The translations under genes were made by a program, and so were the position numbers. A stretch of 50,138 nt of DNA, taken from assembly GCA_900556395.1 (NCBI GenBank), contig USOQ01000008.1, positions 1 to 50,138 of the forward strand. Direction: 5' to 3'. The first letter of the stretch is position 1. Each line of letters starts with the position of its first letter. This document shows, piece by piece, positions 8,581 to 16,485 of the stretch. The DNA comes from Candidatus Segatella caccae. Lineage in GTDB: Bacteria > Bacteroidota > Bacteroidia > Bacteroidales > Bacteroidaceae. The notes below the pieces were generated by a model. It did no database searches and was not told the DNA's origin. It saw only the letters and a program-made list of their open reading frames with translations.

Positions 8581-8805
8581 AAAAGAGAGGATAGCTTTAT
8601 ATTGTCACTGGAGAAATCTTCTTATGGGAATACTTTTCGACTACATTCTCTCAAAAAGACGAGAAATTCGTACAGGAGAGATACCTTCATAGAAGAGAAA
8701 AGTGAAAGAGAATTTATGAAAGAGAGGTCATCGCTTCTGAGCATGAGCAAAGGAGCAACCTCTTATGATATCATATTTATATTAAAACGTTCAAAAATAG
8801 GATTC

Positions 8806-9831
8806 ATGCTTAGATTTGATGATCCATCATATTTGTGGTTGCTATGGATAATACCCGTTCTCGTACTGGTGAGATTCATAGGATGGCGACGCAGAATAGC
8901 TAAACTCAGAAAGTTTGGCGACCCTGAGTTGCTGAAGACCCTCATGCCCCAAGTTTCACACTATAGACCCACGGTCAAGTTTGGCTTGTTGCTTGCAGCC
9001 CTGGCTTTGCTTATCGTCATGGTGGCTCGTCCACAGATGGGCAGTAAAATATCGCATGACAAGCGTCAGGGCATCGAAACAATCATTTGTCTCGACATTT
9101 CCAACTCCATGTTGGCACAAGACGTAGTACCTTCCCGTCTTGATAAAAGTAAATTGCTGGTAGAAAACTTAGTAGATAAGTTCACAAACGACAAGATAGG
9201 TCTGATTGTCTTTGCAGGTGAAGCCTTTGTACAGCTCCCTATCACAAGCGACTATGTGTCGGCAAAGATGTTCCTACAGAACACCAATCCCAGTCTTATT
9301 CAGACACAAGGTACTAACTTTGCTGCAGCCATTGACCTGGCTACCAAAAGTTTCACGCAGCAAGACCATGTGGGAAGAGCCATCATCATCATCACCGATG
9401 GAGAAAACCATGAGCCTGGAGCCGAGGAAGCCGTTCGCGCAGCCAAGAAGAATGGTATCAATGTCTTTGTTTTGGGCATCGGTAGTACCAAGGGTGCTCC
9501 CATTCCTATGGGGGATGGCTCTTATCTAAAAGACCGATCTGGCAACACCGTGATGACAGCCCTCAACGAGCAGATGTGTCAGCAGTTGGCTCAGGCAGGA
9601 AGCGGACAATATATTCATGTCGACAACACCAGTGATGCAGAGAAAGCCCTCAATGACGACCTCACCAAATTGCAGAAGGGTGAGACCGACACCGTCATCT
9701 ATAGTGAATACGACGAGCAGTTTCAGGCTGTGGGCATCCTTGTCATCCTGTTACTTATCATTGAGATCTGTATGCTTGAGGTGAAGAATCCACTGCTCCG
9801 CAACGTGAAATTCTTTAAGAAAAGAATATAA
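8806..9831 (+). CDS. batB: BatB, VWA-domain membrane protein
   Basis: A 341-residue paralogue of BatA with the same plan: N-terminal spans (LWLLWIIPVLVLVRFIGW; FGLLLAALALLIVMVARP), a VWA domain with D97-I-S99-N-S101 and IIITDGENHE, and a C-terminal span (VGILVILLLIIEICML). The frame stays open upstream to a TTG at 8602, but that 68-residue extension is polar and repetitive and precedes what looks like a normal BatB N-terminus (MLRFDDPSYLWLL). ATG 8806 is therefore chosen. The resulting 225-bp gap after batA is long for this operon and contains no recognisable gene. Confidence 0.92.
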   Translation: MLRFDDPSYLWLLWIIPVLVLVRFIGWRRRIAKLRKFGDPELLKTLMPQVSHYRPTVKFGLLLAALALLIVMVARPQMGSKISHDKRQGIETIICLDISNSMLAQDVVPSRLDKSKLLVENLVDKFTNDKIGLIVFAGEAFVQLPITSDYVSAKMFLQNTNPSLIQTQGTNFAAAIDLATKSFTQQDHVGRAIIIITDGENHEPGAEEAVRAAKKNGINVFVLGIGSTKGAPIPMGDGSYLKDRSGNTVMTALNEQMCQQLAQAGSGQYIHVDNTSDAEKALNDDLTKLQKGETDTVIYSEYDEQFQAVGILVILLLIIEICMLEVKNPLLRNVKFFKKRI

Positions 9832-9907
9832 TAAAACGACATTTCGCCAGCGAAGGATGAACCTATTAAGCCGTTCATACGTGTTGGCGAGATTTGATAA
9901 AAAAGAT

Positions 9908-10696
9908 ATGAAACATCTACATCCTATTAATATTACAAAGAGACACCAACAGATATTCTGTCTGCTGATCGGACTTCTTTGGGCCTTTACCTCGACAGTA
10001 TCGGCACAGAACGATCGTAGCTTCATCCGACAGGGCAATCGGTTATACCAAGCTCACAAGTGGACTGCTGCAGAGGTGCAGTATCGCAAGGCTGTGGCGC
10101 AAAACGCCCACAATCCACAGGCTGTCTACAACTTGGGGTGTGCACTCATGATGCAACAGAAAGACTCTCTTGCACTGCAGCAGTTTGCTAAGTCAGCAGA
10201 CATGCAAATCAACAACAAGACACGACGTGCTAAGAGTTATCACAACATGGGAGTTATCATGCAGAATCATCAGGACTTTGCCAAAGCCATAGAATGTTAT
10301 AAAATGGCACTGCGCTACAATCCGCAAGACAACGAGACTCGCTATAACTTAGCGCTCTGCAAGCATCAGCTCAAGAATCAGCAGAACCAACAAAACCAGA
10401 ATAAGAACGGCAACGATAAAAACAACAAGAACAAGCAGAATAAAAATCAAGACAAGAACAAGAACAAGAATCAGGATAAGGATAAAGATAAGAACAAGAA
10501 TCAAGATAAACAAAACAACAATAAAAACGATAATAAGAACAACAACCAGTCTAATCAGTCAGACAAAGACAAGATGAGCCGTGACAATGCAGAGCAGCTA
10601 CTCAACGCTGCCGTACAGCAGGAAAAGGCTACTAAACAAAAGATGCAGAAGGCCATGAGCCAACCTCGTAGTAAACAATATGATAAAAACTGGTAA
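9908..10696 (+). CDS. batC: BatC, TPR protein with Lys/Asn/Gln-rich tail
   Basis: A 263-residue periplasmic protein. The signal peptide (residues 1 to about 34, ending STVSAQ) is followed by three or so tetratricopeptide repeats (NRLYQAHKWTAAEVQYRKAV; PQAVYNLGCALMMQQ; AIECYKMALRYNPQDNETRYNLAL). A low-complexity run of about 65 residues made almost only of N, K, Q and D comes next, then a short conserved C-terminus (SRDNAEQLLNAAVQQEKATKQKMQKAM). ATG 9908 is preferred over ATG 9857 because it puts the signal peptide at the N-terminus. TPRs suggest a protein-binding role in the Bat complex. Confidence 0.9.
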   Translation: MKHLHPINITKRHQQIFCLLIGLLWAFTSTVSAQNDRSFIRQGNRLYQAHKWTAAEVQYRKAVAQNAHNPQAVYNLGCALMMQQKDSLALQQFAKSADMQINNKTRRAKSYHNMGVIMQNHQDFAKAIECYKMALRYNPQDNETRYNLALCKHQLKNQQNQQNQNKNGNDKNNKNKQNKNQDKNKNKNQDKDKDKNKNQDKQNNNKNDNKNNNQSNQSDKDKMSRDNAEQLLNAAVQQEKATKQKMQKAMSQPRSKQYDKNW

Positions 10697-10727
10697 GGGT
10701 TAACTTTTTTAGATAATAAGATTCATT

Positions 10728-13340
10728 ATGAAGCAAATAGAATGGTACACTCTGATGATCGTCATGCTGTTGGGGGTCAGCGAAAATGCTAAAGCTCAGC
10801 AAGTATCGGTATCTGCACCAAAACATGTTGCTACTGGCGAAAACTTCCGCGTGGCTTATACGATTAATGCTCGTGAAGTGGAAGACTTTCGGTTGGGCAA
10901 CGTGCCCGATGGTCTTGAGGTGATAGCAGGTCCTTACACCTCTTCACAGTCGAGTTATCAGGTGGTCAATGGTCACACCAGTTCGTCTTCGTCGTTTACC
11001 ATCACCTATACGCTCTATGCGGGAAAGGCCGGAACCTATACCATAGGTGCTTCGCATGCACAGGTGAATGGCAAGAGATTGACTGCTCATCCTGTGAAGA
11101 TAGCCGTATCAGGTCATGCACACAACACTGGAGGTGCTCCACGTATGCACAACGATGATGCTGATGAGCCACACATGCGACAGGCGGGCTCTGCCATCTC
11201 AGGCAACGACCTCTTCATCAAGGTTTCTGCCAGCAAGAAGCGCGTACACGAACAGGAGCCTGTACTTCTCACCTATAAGGTATACACCCAAGTAGACCTT
11301 ACCCAACTCGATGGTAAGATGCCCGACCTCAAGGGATTCCATACGCAAGAAGTGCCACAGCCACAACAGAAAGTGCTGCACAACGAAGTGGTGAATGGGC
11401 GTCCGTATCGCTGTGTCACCTGGAGCCAGTATGTCATGTATCCACAGATGACAGGCAAACTCGAGATTCCTTCCATCACCTTCAAAGGCATTGTGGTGCA
11501 GCAAAATCGCAATGTCGACCCTATTGAAGCTTTCTTCAATGGCGGCTCTGGATACGTGGAGGTGCGCAAAGAGATTAAGGCTCCTGGTGTAACGATCCAG
11601 GTAGACCCTCTCCCCACACGTCCCACCAACTTCTCGGGCGGAGTAGGGCGCTTCAACATTTCTGCTTCCTTAGACAAGACTGACGTAAAGGCGGGCGACC
11701 CTATCAACATTCGAGTTGTCGTGGGCGGCATTGGCAACCTGAAACTTCTCAAGCAGCCTGTTCTCACGTTGCCTAAAGACTTCGATCAGTATGATGCCAA
11801 GATAACTGATAAAACCAAACTGACACAAAATGGTGTGGAGGGCAACATGATTTACGACTTCTTGGCAGTGCCTCGCAATCCTGGTAAGTACACCATTCCT
11901 TCGGTTGAGTTTACTTATTATGACACCAAACTCAATAGCTATCGCACCATCAAGACGCAAGCCTTCACGCTCAATGTAGAAAAAGGCGATGGTACGAGCA
12001 GTTCGTCATCGGTCAACTACTCTTCTGCCGACAAAGACATTCATGCTCTGAAACTGGGTAAGAGTAAGCTTCGCGACATGGACGATATGTTCTATGGTAG
12101 CTTTGGTTACTGGACCAGTCTTTTGGTACCTTTAGCAGCCTTCTTTGCGCTTCTCATCGCCTTCCGTCGTCGTGCCATCGAGAATGCCGATGTGGTGAAG
12201 ATGCGCTCCAACAAGGCCAATAAGATAGCCACAAAGCGACTCAAGAAAGCTCGTACACTCATGGTCTCTGGCAAGCAGGGTGAGTTTTTCGACGAAGTGC
12301 TCAGAGCCCTTTGGGGATATGTGAGCTACAAACTCAACATACCGGTAGAACAACTCTCACGTGAGAACATACAAGAGAAGTTGCTTATCCACGAGGTAGA
12401 CGCCGATACAATAGATACATTTACACAGGCTCTCGATGAATGTGAGTTTGAGCGTTATGCTCCTGGCGACCCAGCCGGCAATATGAACAAGACTTTTTCA
12501 TCAGCAATGACAGCCATCATGGATATAGAAAACGCCATCAAGACAGCCCGTAAAAAGGGTAAGAAAAAATCATCCACTCGTAAGCAGGGTGACTACACCT
12601 TTGGCGTGTTGCTACTTCTTGTGTTCTTTGGGTTTAGCATCTCTGCCTCAGCAGTGACTAAGCAGAATGCTGATGCAGAATACACCAAGGGTAATTATCA
12701 GCAAGCCATCAAGGATTACGAAGACTTGTTGAAGAATGGTGTCTCGCCAGAGATTTATTACAATCTTGGCAATGCCTATTATCGCACCGACAACATCACC
12801 AAGGCAGTACTGGCTTATGAACGTGCACGTCTACTTTCACCTGGCGACGAAGACATCAACTTCAACCTGCAGTTTGCACGTAGTAAGACCATCGACAAGA
12901 TAACCCCTGAGGGCGAAATGTTCTTTGTGACATGGTATAAGGCCTTAGTCAACTTCGCCTGCACCGACACTTGGGCTAAGACAGGTATCATAGCCATCAT
13001 CCTTGCCCTGGTGCTCGTCTTGGTATACCTCTTTGCTTCTAAACTCGTGTTGCGCAAGGCTGGATTCTTCGGTAGCCTCTTCTTCTTTGTGGTCTTCTTG
13101 GCAAGCACGCTTTTTGCTTATCAGCAGAAACAGATGCTCATCCACCGCACGGGTGCCATCATCATTGCGCCTACCGTCAATGTCAAGAAGACCCCATCCA
13201 AGCAGAGTGCCGACCAGTTTGTCATCCATGAAGGAACTCGTGTCGACATTACTGATAAGTCCATGAACGGTTGGCGCGCAATCCATGTTGCCGACGGAAG
13301 GGAAGGATGGATAGAAACTAAACAATTAGAAGAAATATGA
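10728..13340 (+). CDS. batD: BatD-BatE fusion protein
   Basis: One uninterrupted 870-residue frame covers what are usually two Bat proteins. Residues 1 to about 460 are BatD: a signal peptide (to about residue 23), repeated immunoglobulin-like beta domains, a membrane span (YWTSLLVPLAAFFALLIAF) and a cytoplasmic helical domain (to about 620). A hydrophobic segment like a BatE signal peptide follows (VLLLLVFFGFSISASA), then TPRs (NADAEYTKGNYQQAIKDYED; NLGNAYYRTDNITKAVLAYE), two more spans, and a C-terminal SH3-like domain (PTVNVKKTPS...GTRVDITDKSMNGWRAIHV). No stop or frameshift is seen at the junction near 12,600. The last gene of the bat block proper; the PAP2 gene overlaps its stop. Confidence 0.9.
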   Translation: MKQIEWYTLMIVMLLGVSENAKAQQVSVSAPKHVATGENFRVAYTINAREVEDFRLGNVPDGLEVIAGPYTSSQSSYQVVNGHTSSSSSFTITYTLYAGKAGTYTIGASHAQVNGKRLTAHPVKIAVSGHAHNTGGAPRMHNDDADEPHMRQAGSAISGNDLFIKVSASKKRVHEQEPVLLTYKVYTQVDLTQLDGKMPDLKGFHTQEVPQPQQKVLHNEVVNGRPYRCVTWSQYVMYPQMTGKLEIPSITFKGIVVQQNRNVDPIEAFFNGGSGYVEVRKEIKAPGVTIQVDPLPTRPTNFSGGVGRFNISASLDKTDVKAGDPINIRVVVGGIGNLKLLKQPVLTLPKDFDQYDAKITDKTKLTQNGVEGNMIYDFLAVPRNPGKYTIPSVEFTYYDTKLNSYRTIKTQAFTLNVEKGDGTSSSSSVNYSSADKDIHALKLGKSKLRDMDDMFYGSFGYWTSLLVPLAAFFALLIAFRRRAIENADVVKMRSNKANKIATKRLKKARTLMVSGKQGEFFDEVLRALWGYVSYKLNIPVEQLSRENIQEKLLIHEVDADTIDTFTQALDECEFERYAPGDPAGNMNKTFSSAMTAIMDIENAIKTARKKGKKKSSTRKQGDYTFGVLLLLVFFGFSISASAVTKQNADAEYTKGNYQQAIKDYEDLLKNGVSPEIYYNLGNAYYRTDNITKAVLAYERARLLSPGDEDINFNLQFARSKTIDKITPEGEMFFVTWYKALVNFACTDTWAKTGIIAIILALVLVLVYLFASKLVLRKAGFFGSLFFFVVFLASTLFAYQQKQMLIHRTGAIIIAPTVNVKKTPSKQSADQFVIHEGTRVDITDKSMNGWRAIHVADGREGWIETKQLEEI

Positions 13341-14041
13341 TGTTTAATACGATGCTTCTCACGGATTTAGATATACTACACTTTTTCAATGGAAGCAACA
13401 ATATATTGATTGACCAGCTGGCACTCGTGCTTACCTCGGGACTTACCTGGATACCCCTCTATCTCACCCTTTTCTATATTGTTATACGCAATAATGAAAC
13501 CATGGCGCAGATAGCTTTAGCCGTCATGGGAGCGCTCGTGTGTGTAGCACTCACAGAGGCCATTACCGACGGAATCGTAAAACCCTTAGTGGCTCGTTGG
13601 CGACCCAATAACGACCCTGTACTGAAATACACGATCCAGGTGGTGGGTAGTCTGCGTGGCAAAGGCTATAGTTTCTTTTCAGCCCATGCTGCTAACACGA
13701 TGGTGATAGCAGTTTTCTTCTCTTTGCTCATCAGAAGTAAACGTCTTGCTATCGCACTCGTGGCATGGTCGCTCATCAACTGCTGGACAAGACTCTACTT
13801 GGGTATGCACTATCCCTCCGACATTCTCTGCGGACTACTCTTAGGAACTGTCATCGCTGTCGTGGGTTATCTGCTTTATCTACGGCTCTACTATCGTGTG
13901 TCACCACGCATCACCTATGTTTCCAACCAGTACACCCGCACGGGCTACGATCATGATGATATAGATATTGTGCTCTGCATCTTGGCATTCACCTTTGTCT
14001 ATGCTGTGCTGAAAGCACTCATCATGACATGTTACATTTAA
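13337..14041 (+). CDS. PAP2-family membrane phosphatase
   Basis: A 234-residue integral membrane protein whose start overlaps the BatD-BatE stop by 4 bases (ATGA), so the two are translationally coupled. The three phosphatase motifs of the PAP2 superfamily are present: KPLVARWRP (KxxxxxxRP), FFSAHAANT (a PSGH variant with SAH) and TRLYLGMHYPSD (xRxxxxxHxxxD). Five or six hydrophobic segments fit the fold. Such enzymes dephosphorylate lipid phosphates such as undecaprenyl pyrophosphate or phosphatidylglycerophosphate; the substrate here is not known. A C-terminal pair of spans (IVLCILAFTFVYAVLKAL) extends the usual domain. Confidence 0.88.
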   Translation: MMFNTMLLTDLDILHFFNGSNNILIDQLALVLTSGLTWIPLYLTLFYIVIRNNETMAQIALAVMGALVCVALTEAITDGIVKPLVARWRPNNDPVLKYTIQVVGSLRGKGYSFFSAHAANTMVIAVFFSLLIRSKRLAIALVAWSLINCWTRLYLGMHYPSDILCGLLLGTVIAVVGYLLYLRLYYRVSPRITYVSNQYTRTGYDHDDIDIVLCILAFTFVYAVLKALIMTCYI

Positions 14042-14063
14042 AAAAAACTCTACAAATAAGATC

Positions 14064-15338
14064 ATGGATACTAAACATATTAAGATAAGCGATTATAACT
14101 ATCCGCTCCCCGATGAGCGTATTGCCAAATTCCCTTTAGCGCAGCGTGACCATTCTAAGCTCTTGCTCTACCGACATGGTGAGGTTGGCGAAGATGTATT
14201 CTATCACCTCGCAAATTATTTGCCTCAGGGAGCCCTCATGGTATATAATAATACGAAAGTAATCCAAGCACGCTTGCATTTCCGTAAGGAGACGGGTGCC
14301 CTCATCGAGGTATTCCTCATGGAACCAGCAGTACCTGCCGACTACGAACAGATGTTCCAAACCACCAGCCATTGTTCGTGGCTCTGCATGATTGGCAACT
14401 TGAAGAAATGGAAAGAAGGAAGCCTCAAGCGCGACTTTGAAATAAAAGGTCACAAGCTCACCCTTTCTGCCACGATGCGTCGCGGTGATGATTTGAGCCA
14501 AGAGGCAATAGCACTGATAGCCAAGGGTGGCGGCACCAACTACTGGGTGGACTTTGCATGGGATAATGCTCATATATCCTTTGCCGAGATTCTTGAAGAA
14601 GTAGGTGAGTTGCCCATTCCTCCTTATCTCAACAGAGCTACGGAGGAAAGCGACAAGACCACTTATCAAACGGTATATTCTAAGATAAAAGGTAGCGTGG
14701 CAGCACCTACAGCAGGCCTTCATTTCACTGATGCTGTACTTCATGACATCGACCGCCATGGCATAGAGCGTGAAGAAGTAACTCTCCATGTAGGAGCAGG
14801 AACCTTCAAACCCGTGAAGAGTCTTGAGATAGAAGGTCATCGTATGCACACTGAGTACATCGTGGTGCATCATCACACCTTGGATAAGCTTTTACAGCAT
14901 GAGTGCCAAGCCATCGCTGTAGGAACAACGAGTGTGCGCACCCTCGAGAGTCTATACTACATGGGTGTGTATCTTATCAATCATCCTGAGGCCAGTGAAG
15001 ACGACTTACACGTCAACCAGTGGGATCCTTACGAACTCTCTGCAGATGGTGACCTTGTGAATGGAATCACCCCTTGTCAGGCTATACAAGCCATCGTCGA
15101 CTATCTGGACCGTAATGGATTGGAGGCTCTTCACTCCAGCACACAAATCATCATAGCTCCTGGTTATCAGTACAAGATTGTGAAGATGCTCATCACCAAT
15201 TTCCACCAGCCACAGAGTACCCTCTTGCTGCTTGTCAGCGCATTCCTACATGGCGATTGGAAGAAGGTATACGATTATGCACTTGCCCACGATTTTCGCT
15301 TCTTGAGCTATGGCGACTCTTCGCTCCTCATACCTTAA
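14064..15338 (+). CDS. queA: S-adenosylmethionine:tRNA ribosyltransferase-isomerase QueA
   Basis: QueA transfers and isomerises the ribosyl group of S-adenosylmethionine onto preQ1 in tRNA, giving epoxyqueuosine. This 424-residue protein has the family stretches NYPLPDERIAKFPLAQRDHSK split across the N-terminus, VYNNTKVIQARL, LPIPPYLNR, YQTVYS, GSVAAPTAGLHFT, LHVGAGTF, TSVRTLESL and TNFHQPQSTLLLLVSAF. It is somewhat longer than the common ~350-residue form because of an insertion in the middle (about residues 85-150), a known variant in Bacteroidetes. The gene follows the PAP2 gene by 22 bp and is probably in the same transcript. Confidence 0.95.
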   Translation: MDTKHIKISDYNYPLPDERIAKFPLAQRDHSKLLLYRHGEVGEDVFYHLANYLPQGALMVYNNTKVIQARLHFRKETGALIEVFLMEPAVPADYEQMFQTTSHCSWLCMIGNLKKWKEGSLKRDFEIKGHKLTLSATMRRGDDLSQEAIALIAKGGGTNYWVDFAWDNAHISFAEILEEVGELPIPPYLNRATEESDKTTYQTVYSKIKGSVAAPTAGLHFTDAVLHDIDRHGIEREEVTLHVGAGTFKPVKSLEIEGHRMHTEYIVVHHHTLDKLLQHECQAIAVGTTSVRTLESLYYMGVYLINHPEASEDDLHVNQWDPYELSADGDLVNGITPCQAIQAIVDYLDRNGLEALHSSTQIIIAPGYQYKIVKMLITNFHQPQSTLLLLVSAFLHGDWKKVYDYALAHDFRFLSYGDSSLLIP

Positions 15339-15401
15339 TGACGATAGTTACAAAGAGGATGTATAGAAGGGGAAGAAGAGAATATAAACGAACTTTGCAC
15401 A

Positions 15402-16247
15402 ATGAATAAGGTCACGATGCTCGGCACTGGTAACGCTACTGTTACCCAGATTTTCAACACTTGTTTTGTCCTTCAGACCGATACCACCAAGTTGCTGGTT
15501 GATGCTGGAGGAGGAAATGGTGTATTGTCGCAACTGAAAAAAGTGAATGTTCCGATAACGGACATTCACCACCTTTTTGTCACTCATGCCCACACCGACC
15601 ATGTCTTGGGCGTTATCTGGGTGATAAGAATGGTAGCACAAAGCAAGAAATATGTAGACCATCTCCACGTGTATGGCAATGATAAGGTGATGACGGTTAT
15701 CAAGACCATCATCGACATGATTTTGGCTAAGAAGCAGTTGCAGAAAGTTGCCGAACGTGTGGTTTTCCATGAGCTTTACGATGGTGAGTGCTTTGCGGTA
15801 GGCGACATGAGGTTAACCTGCTTCGACATTCAGTCTACCAAGGAAAAACAATTTGGTTTTCGTGCCGAACTGCCCTGCACCTCAGAAAAGAAACCGTCAT
15901 CAGAAGATACCAAATTTCAAGTAAGAAGGCCCTTGGTGCTTGCCTGCTTGGGCGATGAACCTTATAATGCTCACAACCGCAGTTACATCGAGCATGCAGA
16001 CTGGATGATGTGCGAAGCTTTCTGTCTTTATGCCGATCGAGATGTCTTTAAGCCCTACGAGAAATGTCACAGCACAGCTCTTGATGCGGGTAAGTTAGCA
16101 GCCGAGCTGGACATTAAAAATCTCATTCTCTATCACACTGAAGAGAAAACACTTGCCACACGCAAAAAGAAATACGCAGAGGAAGCTGCCGAGCATTTCA
16201 AGGGTAGGATAGAAGTACCCGACGATTTAGAGGAAATCTTGCTTTAA
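15402..16247 (+). CDS. MBL-fold metallohydrolase, ribonuclease Z-like
   Basis: A 281-residue cytoplasmic protein of the metallo-beta-lactamase superfamily. The metal motif THAHTDHVLG (HxHxDH) is intact, and further ligands are likely in CLGDEPY and CHSTALDAGKLA with LILYHTEE. No signal peptide is present. The nearest families are ribonuclease Z and related phosphodiesterases, but the tRNA 3'-processing exosite cannot be recognised, so a tRNase role is not claimed. The gene is 63 bp after queA and is the last of the plus-strand run. Confidence 0.82.
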   Translation: MNKVTMLGTGNATVTQIFNTCFVLQTDTTKLLVDAGGGNGVLSQLKKVNVPITDIHHLFVTHAHTDHVLGVIWVIRMVAQSKKYVDHLHVYGNDKVMTVIKTIIDMILAKKQLQKVAERVVFHELYDGECFAVGDMRLTCFDIQSTKEKQFGFRAELPCTSEKKPSSEDTKFQVRRPLVLACLGDEPYNAHNRSYIEHADWMMCEAFCLYADRDVFKPYEKCHSTALDAGKLAAELDIKNLILYHTEEKTLATRKKKYAEEAAEHFKGRIEVPDDLEEILL

Positions 16248-16290
16248 GTGAGATTTCCTTTTTTTTCATCTATTATGCCCGAAAAAATGA

Positions 16291-16364
16291 AAGTACTTTC
16301 AAGTGCCAATGAAAGTACTTGCGTTGGCTGTTGAAAGTACTTACGATGCCCATCGCAAGTACTT
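16291..16364. repeat. Four AAGTACTT octamers with an exact 22-bp period
   Basis: The palindromic octamer AAGTACTT occurs at 16291-16298, 16313-16320, 16335-16342 and 16357-16364, each separated by exactly 14 bp of different sequence. The centres are therefore 22 bp apart, about two helical turns, on one face of the DNA. The array sits 36-110 bp upstream of the -33 box of the TonB receptor promoter, in the position of an upstream activator or repressor site. It is far too short to be a CRISPR array and has no cas genes. Confidence 0.8.
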
Positions 16365-16373
16365 GCGTTTTTT
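16354..16373 (+). terminator. Possible terminator formed by the last AAGTACTT unit
   Basis: The perfect palindrome CGCAAGTACTTGCG (16354-16367), which can fold as a 5-bp stem with a GTAC loop, is followed directly by TTTTTT. It lies 107 bp past the MBL stop and may end the long bat-queA-MBL transcript. The stem is short, so efficiency is uncertain. Confidence 0.45.
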
Positions 16374-16399
16374 ATGCCTCTTTTTCCATATAAATGGGG

Positions 16400-16431
16400 A
16401 TTGTGTAACTTATCAAAACTTAGTACCTTTG
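16400..16431 (+). promoter_or_regulatory. Promoter of the TonB-dependent receptor gene
   Basis: TACCTTTG at 16424-16431 is an exact TAnnTTTG -7 box. ATTG at 16400-16403 is a -33-like box with a 20-base spacer. The predicted leader is about 48 bases. Confidence 0.75.
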
Positions 16432-16485
16432 CATCCGTCAAAACGAATAGTAAAATTTCAACAAGGATAATAATTAATAAGGTAC

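Noticed and set aside
8602..8805. N-terminal extension of BatB starting with TTG at 8602
   Set aside because: The 68 extra residues are polar and unlike a membrane-protein N-terminus; ATG 8806 precedes the first span directly.
16291..16364. A miniature CRISPR array
   Set aside because: Repeats of 8 bp and spacers of 14 bp are far below CRISPR size, and there are no cas genes.
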